From the NCBI GenBank assembly GCA_023382535.1, contig JAHDWA010000001.1, positions 62,001-126,000 of the forward strand: a stretch of DNA of 64,000 nucleotides, written 5' to 3'. Every line of letters starts with the position of its first letter. Positions within the stretch are counted from its first letter, which is position 1. Position numbers and translations under genes: made by a program. This document shows positions 49,302 through 57,786 of this stretch, in pieces. The notes beneath the pieces were generated by a model that saw only the letters and a program-made list of their open reading frames with translations, had not been told where the DNA came from and did no database searches. This DNA is from Anaerolineae bacterium. GTDB lineage: Bacteria; Chloroflexota; Anaerolineae; 4572-78; J111.

Positions 49302-49654
49302 TCCAGGAAATGTTGGAAAAATGCCGACCGCTTCGGCCCGACAGGCGAAGTCGGGCAGGTTTTCAGGCGCATACTCGCATCTGAACATAATCCCCAGGTT
49401 AAAATCCTGTCCTGTCTTCATTTTTTATGGGGTCCTTTCATTTATAAGGAGGACCATTGTAGCCGATGCGACCGAGCATTGCCAAGTTTTTTTGGCCCAA
49501 AGAGCATCTTTCGTGACAATTTTCGGTCTATTATGTGACATCTGTTACTATTCGGTTAAGAGGATTTCACTTACCCTATAAACTGAGAAGGTAGACTTGT
49601 CGCCTATTTCATGAGACCGGACGAATGAATTGTATTTTCGGAAAGGAGTTCTCA
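49302..49654. other. Intergenic stretch without a recognised gene
   Basis: I see no convincing reading frame. It holds a loose inverted repeat near 49322-49357 (CCGAC and GTCGGG arms) and an AT-rich stretch from 49480 onward that may include the promoter of the CoA-binding protein gene. Confidence 0.5.
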
Positions 49655-50188
49655 ATGTCCAAGATTGATGCCCTCGTGGGAGACTTTCTCGCCCAGAAGA
49701 AGATCGCTGTGGTCGGCGTTTCGGATCGGCGCGAGACCGGCTGCAACCTGGGCTACCGCAAGTTCAAGGCGGCCGGATATGCCGTTTACGCGGTCAATCC
49801 GCGCCTGACAACCTTTGAAGGGGCGCCGTGCTATCCCGACCTGAAGTCCATTCCCGACAAGCCGGAGGCGGTTTTCATTTTCGCCAATCCCAAAGTCACC
49901 GAGCAAATCGTCCAACAGTGCGTTGATCTCGGTATCAAACACGTCTGGATGCACTGCCTGATGGGCACGAAGCCCGGTCTAGCGGCCAGCATGACTAGCG
50001 TGTCACCCGACGCCGTGCAGATGTGTCGCGAGAACGGGATCGCAGTCATCCCCGGCAGTTGTCCGAATCAATTCCTACAGCCGGATTTCGGCCACAAGGT
50101 GATGCGGCTGATGATGCGAACGCTCGGCTTCCTGCGAGTGAATGACAACGGGGTCAAGCACAGCCGGCGCATGACCCAACAGCCGTGA
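49655..50188 (+). CDS. CoA-binding protein (YccU-like)
   Basis: A 177-residue Rossmann-fold protein with IAVVGVSDRRETGCNLGYRK at the start, VYAVNPRL, GAPCYPDLKSIP and PDAVQMCRENGIAVIPGSCP. It resembles the CoA-binding domain family found alone in many bacteria. I chose the ATG at 49655, with AAAGGAG 6-7 bases upstream. The physiological role is not known. Confidence 0.88.
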   Translation: MSKIDALVGDFLAQKKIAVVGVSDRRETGCNLGYRKFKAAGYAVYAVNPRLTTFEGAPCYPDLKSIPDKPEAVFIFANPKVTEQIVQQCVDLGIKHVWMHCLMGTKPGLAASMTSVSPDAVQMCRENGIAVIPGSCPNQFLQPDFGHKVMRLMMRTLGFLRVNDNGVKHSRRMTQQP

Positions 50189-50204
50189 TGGGAGGAGGAC
50201 AGCG

Positions 50205-50831
50205 ATGAAGCGAATCCTTGTGACCTACGCCACCATGACTGGTTCGACCCTCGAGGTTGCCCAGGTGGTTGCCGAGGAGATCGCCAGGAGCGATGTCCAG
50301 GTGGATGTCCTGCCGCTTGGCGAGGTCACGAGCCTGGCCGGCTATGACGGCCTGGTGCTGGGCGGACCCATGCTCATGGGCTGGCACCGCCAGGCGATGG
50401 GCTTCCTCAAGAAACACCGGCAAACGCTGCAGCGGATTCCCCTTGCGGTGTTTGTCATGGCCATCAGCCTGACGCAGACGGGCGAAACGAACGTCGGCGG
50501 TGTGCCCGTCTACGTGGACGACCAGCTCCCCAAACCGCCCGAACAAGCCGGACACCTGCGTTTCCGCGAACGGTATGCCCGGCTTTCGACCTACGTTCAA
50601 CCCATTCTCACCGCCGTTCGCCCAGTCAGGCCGGCAAGTATCGGCGTTTTCGGCGGCCGGCTGGAATATGGTCGTTTGAAATGGTGGGCGGTGTTGTTCG
50701 TCATGCTGCTCATTCAGGCGCCGGCGGGCGACCGGCGCAACTGGGGGGCGATCCGGGCCTGGGCGGCAGGGCTCCCGGCGGCACTCCAACTCGAGGTGCC
50801 GCAAGTCGAAGGGCTACCCCAACTCACCTGA
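50205..50831 (+). CDS. Flavodoxin-domain protein
   Basis: The 208-residue protein starts with an FMN phosphate-binding loop (YATMTGSTLEVAQVVAEE) and has VLGGPMLMGWHRQAMGFL in the second flavin loop, followed by a longer C-terminal part (FGGRLEYGRLKWWAVLFVMLLI) that looks membrane-associated. The pattern resembles menaquinone-dependent protoporphyrinogen oxidase (HemG-like) flavodoxins, but haem synthesis genes are not nearby. It follows the CoA-binding gene by 17 bases with GGGAGGA before the ATG. Confidence 0.83.
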   Translation: MKRILVTYATMTGSTLEVAQVVAEEIARSDVQVDVLPLGEVTSLAGYDGLVLGGPMLMGWHRQAMGFLKKHRQTLQRIPLAVFVMAISLTQTGETNVGGVPVYVDDQLPKPPEQAGHLRFRERYARLSTYVQPILTAVRPVRPASIGVFGGRLEYGRLKWWAVLFVMLLIQAPAGDRRNWGAIRAWAAGLPAALQLEVPQVEGLPQLT

Positions 50832-51046
50832 CCACAGGCCAACCCGGTCGAGTAGCAGGTCGGGCAGGTCGTAGGCGCCGCCCGACCTTAAACCTCAAGC
50901 GCGTTCGTCCATGTCGTTTGACCAGGACTCCCTGAGCCACCTTCCGTTGGATTAACCCACCGATGTCCTCCGAATTTATCACCCAACCAGCTTGGCGGTC
51001 GGTTCAAGGCTGTGTTAGCTGTCCCTCCCGGAACTGAACCTTGAGC

Positions 51047-51661
51047 TTAGCCTTCCCGTCGCATCACGCAGAACAGGGCTCGCGGAAGCGGATCCAGCGT
51101 GCCCTGATAGACCGTCTCTTTTATTGAGAGCACCATCAACCGACTACTGAAAATCTCCTGAATCTGTTCAGGGGTGAAGCGGAAGGGCCCCTGCTCTCCC
51201 GGCTGTAGGTGGCTAAAGCACTTCAGGAACAGGTAACCCCCCGGCTTTAGTAGGTCCCTCACTATTCTGATGTAATCCTGCCTCTGCTCCGGTGGGAGGA
51301 CGTGGAAGCAGCCGCGATCGAAAATGAAATCGAACTGCTGGGCAAGGCGGGTGTCGAGGATATCATCTTGCATCCAAGTGATGTCAAGCCCCTGCGCTTC
51401 CGCCTTTTCCCTCGCGAGGCGGATGGCCGCGTCGGAGATATCGGTCGCCGTCACGTCGAAGCCGCTGCGAGCGAGTTGCATCGCCTGAGTACCGGGTCCA
51501 GTGCCCAGGTCGAGCGTGCTCCCGCTTTGCACTCCCAGCTCGTCCAGGGCCTGTTTGAGGTCGGTGTCCAGTTCAGGGTTGAACCAGGGCATGGACTCAA
51601 TCACGCGTTCCTGATACAACCTCTCCCAGACGGGGAACTCCTGCTTCTCATCTGCTGACAT
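51047..51661 (-). CDS. Class I SAM-dependent methyltransferase
   Basis: The 204-residue methyltransferase has motif I LDLGTGPGTQAMQLA, motif II VTATDISDAAIRLAREKAE and FIFDRGCFHVLPPEQ. The pattern is like thiopurine-methyltransferase-type small-molecule enzymes. AGGAGGAAT lies just before the ATG on the minus strand. It is convergent with the flavodoxin gene. The substrate is unknown. Confidence 0.9.
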   Translation of the reverse strand: MSADEKQEFPVWERLYQERVIESMPWFNPELDTDLKQALDELGVQSGSTLDLGTGPGTQAMQLARSGFDVTATDISDAAIRLAREKAEAQGLDITWMQDDILDTRLAQQFDFIFDRGCFHVLPPEQRQDYIRIVRDLLKPGGYLFLKCFSHLQPGEQGPFRFTPEQIQEIFSSRLMVLSIKETVYQGTLDPLPRALFCVMRREG

Positions 51662-51989
51662 ATTCCTCCTTCTTCACCTAATAGAGGCTAAAAGTGCTAA
51701 ACTTTTCAACAGACAGCTAAGAATTTTTTAAGGCCGTTGGTGCGGCTATCAAATTGACACCCGCATGCATGGTTCTTAAAACTGGAAGGTGCGCTGATCT
51801 AGTTGAGAGGGTTTATTTTATCATAACTCTTACTCCTATTACAATCCGGAAAACCCACAGGCAGGGTGGCTGTAGGTAGCGTTGCGGTATGTGGCTCAGC
51901 GATACACGGACCGTAGGCGGATGGATGACCCCTGCTTCATTAACGACTTACCTCAATAAGCCGCAGCCGCCCTAGCCCGCTTTAAAGCA
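51662..51989. other. Intergenic stretch without a recognised gene
   Basis: I see no gene. The part next to 51661 would contain the methyltransferase promoter, reading leftward. Confidence 0.5.
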
Positions 51990-52017
51990 AAAAGCGCGGG
52001 AAAATTCCCGCGCTTTT
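51990..52017 (-). terminator. Rho-independent terminator of the rrm-csp unit
   Basis: A perfect stem (AAGCGCGGGAA and TTCCCGCGCTT) with a two-base loop has T-runs on both sides. It lies about 32 bases after the RRM stop codon on the minus strand. Confidence 0.85.
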
Positions 52018-52048
52018 ATGACGATACGATCGGTATTCGGTTTAAGGC

Positions 52049-52402
52049 TTAATAGCGACGACGACCACTGTCACGAGAGGAACCACTCCGAGAGAAGCCC
52101 CCACGGTTCCCACTTCGGTCGTTGGACCGCCCGCCCCCGCCAAAAGAGGACGTCTCACGCGGACGCGCTTCATTGACCGTCAGCGCCCGCTCATTGACCG
52201 TCGAGTTGTTCAACCGCTCGATGGCCTCTTGAGCTGCCTTGTCTGTTTCCATCTCGACAAAACCAAAGCCTTTGGATTGGCCGGTCTGCCGATCAGTGAT
52301 CAGGGCAACTGAAGTAACTGGCCCAACCTCGGCAAACAGCGTTCGCAGTTCGTCCTCGGTCGTGGCATAACTCAAGTTACCCACATAGAGTTTCTTATTC
52401 AT
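52049..52402 (-). CDS. RRM-domain RNA-binding protein
   Basis: The 117-residue protein has one RNA recognition motif with RNP2 KLYVGNLSY (residues 4-12) and RNP1 KGFGFVEM (about 44-51), and a Gly/Ser/Arg-rich tail (from about 85). This is the typical small bacterial/cyanobacterial-type RRM protein, often cold-induced. It follows the cold-shock gene by 26 bases on the same strand and probably shares its promoter and leader. Confidence 0.94.
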   Translation of the reverse strand: MNKKLYVGNLSYATTEDELRTLFAEVGPVTSVALITDRQTGQSKGFGFVEMETDKAAQEAIERLNNSTVNERALTVNEARPRETSSFGGGGRSNDRSGNRGGFSRSGSSRDSGRRRY

Positions 52403-52428
52403 AGCATCCTTTCAAAATAATAATGCGA

Positions 52429-52638
52429 TTACCGGGTGACGACGTTGGTCGCCTGCAAGCCCTTCGGACCGCGTTCGACAGTAAACTCAACTTGCTGCCC
52501 TTCATCTAATGAGCGAAAGCCCTCAGACTGGAGCGCCGAGTAATGGACGAAGACATCTTCGCCCCCCTCGCGGGAAATAAAGCCATAGCCTTTCCCGGCG
52601 TTGAACCATTTGACCGTGCCTTGAATTCGTTCAGACAT
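52429..52638 (-). CDS. Cold-shock protein (CspA family)
   Basis: The 69-residue OB-fold protein has RNP1 KGYGFISRE and RNP2 VFVHYSAL, and starts IQGTVKWFN. It binds single-stranded RNA and DNA and melts RNA structure. It is the first gene of a two-gene unit with the RRM protein. A consensus promoter lies about 140 bases upstream, giving a long 5' leader as in other csp genes. Confidence 0.96.
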   Translation of the reverse strand: MSERIQGTVKWFNAGKGYGFISREGGEDVFVHYSALQSEGFRSLDEGQQVEFTVERGPKGLQATNVVTR

Positions 52639-52809
52639 AATAGTGTTACTCCTTAAAGTATTGAAAAAAATAGAGAGAGGTCAAAGAGGATTACTACCGG
52701 AGAAAAACAAATGGCCGCCCAAAAAAACTGGCGGCCGCTGTAAAACCGAACAGATAATTTCTTCTTCCTAACTATTTGATATTATACCTGCTTCGCCCCT
52801 TTGTGTCAA
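52639..52809 (-). promoter_or_regulatory. csp promoter and long 5' leader
   Basis: On the minus strand TTGACA (52804-52809) and TATAAT (52781-52786) are 17 bases apart, a perfect consensus promoter. The transcript would start near 52774, so about 135 bases are untranslated. The leader can form a strong hairpin (GGCCGCC at 52712-52718 with GGCGGCC at 52729-52735). Long leaders that refold in the cold are typical of csp genes. Confidence 0.75.
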
Positions 52810-53048
52810 TTCCTATAAAATTTGTGCCAGCCGGCCACCCCTTATTATTAGGGCCAATTTTACCATCTTTTGACATACTATCAAGACAGCAGGGGATTCA
52901 ACCGGCCAGGTCTCCTATAATTATGGCCTGATTCTAACAGCGAAATGGCCTTCGATTGTAATACGGCTGAGTATCAAAATAAGCGAACGCCGAGGCCCTA
53001 TTTCCCTATATTTCTTGTCCCCCCGCCTGTTACGCTCACATAATTCCG

Positions 53049-53077
53049 TTGTCACCAGCTTATAGGTATGATATACT
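53049..53077 (+). promoter_or_regulatory. Candidate promoter for the lipoprotein gene
   Basis: TTGTCA (53049-53054) and TATACT (53072-53077) are spaced by 17 bases. Transcription would start near 53084, about 20 bases before the ATG. Confidence 0.6.
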
Positions 53078-53104
53078 TGAATCATCAACGGAGCCGAGAA
53101 CGCG

Positions 53105-53653
53105 ATGAAACCTCTCATAACTATTCTTGCCACAGTCATTCTCGCAGCCTGTACCACCAGCACAGCCCTACCCCCCACACCCCAAACTGCCACCCCTACC
53201 CTCTCATCTGATTTGCCTCCTGATGAAGTGTTTGTGAACGAAATTTACCACCGCTTAAGTGTAGACGACACCATCCCCAATGCAGGTCGCCAGGCAACCA
53301 TCAGCTTGTTTATGGGCCGCTCAACAGCCTTGTTTCCTGACAACCAAGGTCTTGTCCTCGTCTTTGAAGTCCCCACCGTCCCCAAAAACCAGGAGGAGAC
53401 AACCCGGGCGGCGGTCATGTTGGTGGGCACGGCAGTCAGCGTAGCCACTGATATGGGCGTTGCGTTGAGTGGGGTCGAAGTGATTTTTTACACCAACTCC
53501 ACTCCTTTTATTGGTTTCAGGGCCACACCGCCTTGGGGTCTTAAGAACATTGAGGCTGCACCATTGGCCGAGGAGCTTAGGCAGCGAATAGAGGAAAATG
53601 TAGGGACCGTGACGCCGGAGCCAAAACCAACGATGCCTCTGTCCGGGGGGTGA
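53105..53653 (+). CDS. Putative lipoprotein of unknown function
   Basis: A 182-residue protein with a lipoprotein signal peptide (MKPLITILATVILAAC, lipobox ILAAC with Cys16) followed by a Thr/Pro-rich linker. The mature part has no domain I recognise. It is followed after four bases by another small gene, so the two are likely co-transcribed. It is probably attached to the outer face of the membrane. Confidence 0.75.
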   Translation: MKPLITILATVILAACTTSTALPPTPQTATPTLSSDLPPDEVFVNEIYHRLSVDDTIPNAGRQATISLFMGRSTALFPDNQGLVLVFEVPTVPKNQEETTRAAVMLVGTAVSVATDMGVALSGVEVIFYTNSTPFIGFRATPPWGLKNIEAAPLAEELRQRIEENVGTVTPEPKPTMPLSGG

Positions 53654-53657
53654 AGCC

Positions 53658-53990
53658 ATGAAGGGTGACAAAAACGCAACCTGGCGTAGTAAATGGTTCA
53701 ACTTGAGCCTAATAGTTGTAGCCGCTGTCATCCTGACTCTCGCCACGACCCGTGTTAATTATGACGACGGTCGGGGTGTCTGGAATGTTGATAGTTTGGG
53801 GGTGTTTTCGTTAACCTGCTTGAACGACCGGGCAAAAGGGTTGGCCTGTTGGTTCTACGTTGGGGGTGATTTTATCAGACCCTGGCCGATAGAACAGGAT
53901 AGAAAGCCTGCTCCCTATCCAACCTCGACTCCATATCCAACGAATACTCCATATCCAACCTCCACTCCTTGGGGTTGGCAGAGTGCATGA
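53658..53990 (+). CDS. Small membrane-anchored protein with Tyr-Pro-Thr repeats
   Basis: A 110-residue protein has one hydrophobic segment (about 14-30; LSLIVVAAVILTLATT) and a C-terminal repeat with PYPTSTPYPTNTPYPTSTPW. The repeat resembles the proline-threonine stalks of surface proteins. It lies directly after the lipoprotein gene. No family is recognised. Confidence 0.65.
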   Translation: MKGDKNATWRSKWFNLSLIVVAAVILTLATTRVNYDDGRGVWNVDSLGVFSLTCLNDRAKGLACWFYVGGDFIRPWPIEQDRKPAPYPTSTPYPTNTPYPTSTPWGWQSA

Positions 53991-54087
53991 ATAACTTTTC
54001 AGGCGTCTCCACCATTGACCCTGCTGGCGCTAGACACAGTTTATAGTCCCCAGAGTCAGACCAGGGCTTCCATATAGAGACACACCA

Positions 54088-54297
54088 ATGACACTACAAG
54101 ATCAAGAGTTTGAAGATGAGCTGAAAGGCTATAAACCTGGTCTAATTGCGGTGCTGATTACGATACTGCTTGTGGTGACGATGCTGGCTACCCTTGTTTG
54201 GCCGTTGTTACAAAATGGGAATCGGCATCTACCTACGCCGACGCCAGGAGTTTTTCAGGAGGCGCAACCTCGTCTGGCCTCAAAACCGCATCTTTGA
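54088..54297 (+). CDS. Single-span membrane protein, unknown function
   Basis: A 69-residue protein with one transmembrane segment (about 18-40; LIAVLITILLVVTMLATLVW) between an acidic N-terminus and a Thr/Pro-rich tail. The ribosome site is poor (ACACCA before the ATG). It could be real because it continues the run of small membrane proteins, but the evidence is limited. Confidence 0.5.
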   Translation: MTLQDQEFEDELKGYKPGLIAVLITILLVVTMLATLVWPLLQNGNRHLPTPTPGVFQEAQPRLASKPHL

Positions 54298-54371
54298 GAG
54301 ATAACTGGCTACTTCATGGGACCGGGATACAGCGATGGTTGTAGAGTGGGTTGCTAAAGGAGAAACGGGGA

Positions 54372-54578
54372 ATGACTGAAGAAATCACTATCACATTTAA
54401 GGTGAATCTAAAAACCGAGGAACCGGCTGAATTAATGCGGCTGCTACAATTCAAATCCTTTGAGGGAGTTTTGTTAGCAGGTGTGGCCGACGCGGTAAGA
54501 GATCGCCTGATAGGGGAGAAAGTAGAGACCCAGGTGACAAAAATTGAATTGAAAGTGCCACACTCGGAGAAATTGTAG
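54372..54578 (+). CDS. Small hypothetical protein
   Basis: A 68-residue protein starts TEEITITFKVNLKTEEPAEL and has an amphipathic middle (FEGVLLAGVADAVRDRLIG). AAAGGAG lies about ten bases upstream of the ATG at 54372. The composition looks like a real soluble protein, but I recognise no family. Confidence 0.55.
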   Translation: MTEEITITFKVNLKTEEPAELMRLLQFKSFEGVLLAGVADAVRDRLIGEKVETQVTKIELKVPHSEKL

Positions 54579-54756
54579 AATTGATATAGCTGAGAGTCGG
54601 AAGTTTGTTTGACCTGCCGAGTCGGGATGTAGTTACCCTTGTGATTCTGTGCCTGGGCGGGGGTGTCACCAGGTTCTGTTGACATTTGCACGTTGTCAGT
54701 ACATTAGTCTGGCTATGTTAGAATATCAACAGAACCTAATTACCAGGAATAATCAA

Positions 54757-55221
54757 ATGAAAAAATCCAAATTTTCACTTACACAACACAAAGACGAGTT
54801 TGTAGAGCTTGTAAAAAAAACTGACCATAAAACATTAGCCGTCTGGGCAATTGATTGTGTTGAGCGTGTTCTGCCATATTTTGAGGAAAAATATCCAGAA
54901 GATCATCGCCCTCGAAACGCTATCGAAACACTCCAAACATGGATAAATACTGGGGTGTTTAGGATGGCTGTTATACGTAAGGCTTCGCTTGCATCTCATG
55001 CTGCTGCTCGCGAGGTGGGAGAGGATAATGCGGCACGCTCTGCTGCCCGCGCTGCAGGTCAAGCAATGGCAACTGCCCATGTCTCCACTCATTCTATTGG
55101 TGCTGCAATTTATGCCTTACAGGCTATCCATAGGGCCACCAGCTCCTCTGACGCCGCTGCCACCGTAGCCAAAGAACGAGATTGGCAATACCAACACTTG
55201 CTTGAATTGGGAGAAAACTAG
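54757..55221 (+). CDS. Imm5-like putative immunity protein
   Basis: The 154-residue protein has the pattern of the Imm5-type immunity family: DHKTLAVWAIDCVERVLPYF, DHRPRNAIETLQTWI, and the Ala-rich helix ARAAGQAMATAHVSTHSIGA followed by ALQAIHRA and RDWQYQHL. I chose the ATG at 54757. Immunity proteins of this kind usually sit beside a polymorphic toxin; none is visible here, so it is an orphan. TTGACA at 54679 may be part of its promoter. Confidence 0.7.
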   Translation: MKKSKFSLTQHKDEFVELVKKTDHKTLAVWAIDCVERVLPYFEEKYPEDHRPRNAIETLQTWINTGVFRMAVIRKASLASHAAAREVGEDNAARSAARAAGQAMATAHVSTHSIGAAIYALQAIHRATSSSDAAATVAKERDWQYQHLLELGEN

Positions 55222-55305
55222 CTACTACACTACCCGCACAAATTCCGCAAGCGACCATCGCTGCCAAAAGCGTATAAAGTGTTGAAACGTGAATTGGGAG
55301 TTGAC

Positions 55306-55431
55306 ATGGCCGACCTCACAACCTTTTTAACCAAGCTCCACCAAAGCTTAAATATCCTTCGAGAGCGGGAACCCAAGTATGGTGGCAGGGCGTCATTTGA
55401 CCAGGCGGCGATCGGTGAGCGATTCGAGTAG
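55306..55431 (+). pseudogene. Fragment resembling an effector-associated N-terminal domain
   Basis: A short frame reads MADLTTFLTKLHQSLNILRE and then REPKYGG, like the N-terminal segment of large Chloroflexota NACHT or formylglycine-enzyme-like proteins. It stops after 41 codons. The similarity is from memory and the fragment may be chance. Confidence 0.4.
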
Positions 55432-55494
55432 CGCGAAGCGGCTACTCGCCAAATCACTTATGCGATTGTCGGTCGTGCGCGAATTCTAAATCAT

Positions 55495-56275
55495 CTACCC
55501 CCCCTATTGGATAGGTACCCTCTGAAAGACCCCCAAATAGCCCCTAGAAAGAGTCCGGTAAATAGCGCGGCCAGTTGGGCTTTTGGCAGATGGTCGTGAG
55601 ATCCATTTGAGCGATTGGAGTCAGGCCGGTCGCCCAGCAGCAGGGTGAAGAGGCCAGTGTGAGCGATTGAGCCTCCCATCCATCCATCTCCTGAGCAACC
55701 CTCCGAAAGATGCCTAAATAACCCCTCGAAATGGTCCGGTTAAATAGCGGGGAGTGAACGACATCGGTTGGCCAAGAGGGGCCAAACGGCCCTGGTGAGC
55801 GCTTGACCCCCTAGAAATCCCCCAGAAATAGCCTGAAATGTTGCGGGAGCCAGCCCAGAAACCGCCTGGAAAATGGCAGGAAAAAGCTTAAGCCCAGGGT
55901 GAAAGTCATTCAAGCTGAGGGGTGAGTTGGAGCGTTGAGGAATTACCCCTGGAAGATGGTTAAAAAGAGTTCGGTAAAGAGCGCCCACCTCTTAAAAGAC
56001 TGCTGGACGATGTCCGGAATGTAAGGCGGGTGGGGGTGGGCTGGCCAGGGTCGGCGAGAGCGTTCGCGGGCCACCCCCTAGAAATCCCCAGGAAAAAAAC
56101 TAGAAGATAGCAAGAAGGTGTCCAGAGATGGGCAGGAAAGCGGGTAGCCGATAGCGGAGTGGGATCAAAGCGCAAGTGCTCCCCTCTGGGAGGCTGGTCA
56201 GCCTCCTCACAGAAGCTTTTTCCAATATTCCTTTTTCAAAATTAAGATTTTCTCGAAGAACAAAAGCGGTCTAAC
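55495..56275. repeat. Noncoding repeat array, copy 1 (upstream of dinB)
   Basis: About 780 bases without a gene contain several degenerate units with the core CCCCTAGAAAGAGTCCGGTA followed by AATAGCG (clear at 55541, 55721 and 55945), mixed with GAGCGATTG motifs. The array ends in a trailer with CCCCTCTGGGAGGCTG, a perfect hairpin (GGAGGCTG-GT-CAGCCTCC) and an AT-rich tail. The same architecture occurs at 62459-63255. No protein coding is apparent. Confidence 0.7.
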
Positions 56276-56371
56276 CCACTTTCTTAAGGAATTTCGGTTT
56301 GTTCTGAAAATTTGTCTTAGGGTAGCGGCCTTACCCCAAGCCCATCGGGCTAGAGATGACCTGGAGATAGG

Positions 56372-56400
56372 TTGACTTATTCTGGGCGAAGGTTTACGAT
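56372..56400 (+). promoter_or_regulatory. Candidate dinB promoter
   Basis: TTGACT (56372-56377) and TACGAT (56395-56400) have a 17-base spacer; the start would be about 12 bases before the ATG. I see no clear LexA-type palindrome. Confidence 0.4.
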
Positions 56401-56418
56401 ATCTGTTGAGGAAAATCC

Positions 56419-57612
56419 ATGCTCCGCAAAATTCTACACCTTGACCTGGATGCCTTCTTCTGTGCCGTCGAAGAGCAGCGCGATCCCAACCTACGCGGTA
56501 AGGCCTTTGCCGTGGGCGGACGGCCCGAAACTCGTGGGGTCGTGGCCTCTTGTTCCTACGCGGCTCGCCGCTTTGGCGTTCGCTCGGCAATGCCAATGGC
56601 CCGGGCGGTCAAACTCTGTCCCCACCTAATCATTGTACCGTCCCACTTTGATGCTTATCGGGCTGCCTCCCAACAAGTGATGGCTCACCTCTACCAAATG
56701 ACCCCGCTCGTCGAGCAGCTCTCCATTGACGAAGCTTTCCTCGACGCCTCTGACCTACCCGAACCGGCTGAAGGGCTGGCCCGCCGCTTGCAGACAACCA
56801 TCAACACTGAACTAAACCTGCCCTGCTCCCTGGGCGTGGCCACCAACAAACTGGTCGCCAAGATTACTAACGACGTGGGCAAAGCCGCTGTCCGTTCTGA
56901 CCAGCCGCCCAACGCCTTGCAGGTTGTGCCGCCTGGTCAGGAAGCGGCTTTCCTGGCTCCGCTGCCAGTCGAAGCCTTGTGGGGCGTCGGCCCCAAGACG
57001 GCCGAGCGACTACACGGGCTGGGTCTCCACACCATCGGCGACTTGGCCCGCTGGCCTGAAGCCGACCTGGTGCGGCGCTTCGGCCAGCACGGCTCTGACT
57101 TGGCCCGCCACGCCCGGGGTATTGATGAGCGGCCGGTGGTGACCGAGCAGGAGGCCAAGTCTATTAGTCAGGAAACGACCTTTGCCAGAGACATCAGCGA
57201 TGGCTCGACCTTGCGAGAAACTCTGCGTCGCCAGTCCGAGCAAGTGGGCTTTCAGTTACGACGCAAGGGGCTGAATGGGTCTACCGTCAAGCTGAAGCTG
57301 CGCTGGGCCGATTTCACCACCCTGACCCGCCAGATGACCCTGGAACGGCCAACCAACCTGGACGATGACATCTACACGGCGGCGCTGCACCTATTTGAAA
57401 AAACCTGGCCACCGGGTAAACGCGTCCGCTTAATCGGGGTGGGGGTAAGTAGCTTCGCGACAGCAGGCTACCAGTTGGAGTTGTGGGCCGATCCCCACCT
57501 GGATCAGACCCGCCGGTTACAGCCAGTGTTGGATGAGTTGCGGGAGCGCTTTGGCCGGCAGGCCATTCAACGCGGCAGCCAATTGCTCCCGAATAAGCCA
57601 GCGGAAGAATAG
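56419..57612 (+). CDS. dinB: DNA polymerase IV (Y-family)
   Basis: The 397-residue enzyme has the Y-family palm motifs LHLDLDAFF (metal Asp9) and LSIDEAFLD (Asp104, Glu105), a helix-hairpin-helix thumb region (LWGVGPKTAERLHGLGLHTI) and the little-finger domain with VKLKLRWADF. It copies past damaged bases with low fidelity. Length and motifs are normal, so it should be active. It starts the module bracketed by the two repeat arrays. Confidence 0.96.
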   Translation: MLRKILHLDLDAFFCAVEEQRDPNLRGKAFAVGGRPETRGVVASCSYAARRFGVRSAMPMARAVKLCPHLIIVPSHFDAYRAASQQVMAHLYQMTPLVEQLSIDEAFLDASDLPEPAEGLARRLQTTINTELNLPCSLGVATNKLVAKITNDVGKAAVRSDQPPNALQVVPPGQEAAFLAPLPVEALWGVGPKTAERLHGLGLHTIGDLARWPEADLVRRFGQHGSDLARHARGIDERPVVTEQEAKSISQETTFARDISDGSTLRETLRRQSEQVGFQLRRKGLNGSTVKLKLRWADFTTLTRQMTLERPTNLDDDIYTAALHLFEKTWPPGKRVRLIGVGVSSFATAGYQLELWADPHLDQTRRLQPVLDELRERFGRQAIQRGSQLLPNKPAEE

Positions 57613-57786
57613 TCCGCTAACCGATCCAGACGTTCAAGACTATCTTGCAGGCGGATTTCGCTGCCTTCGCTCTCCTGGTCAGGCAGCGACTGGCCCTCCC
57701 CATAAGTTGCTCGAGGCCGAAAATTTGGTCTAATTTCCTGGCTATGGTATGGTTTCTGCCAACTTGCTTATTGATTGGCTAACGAG

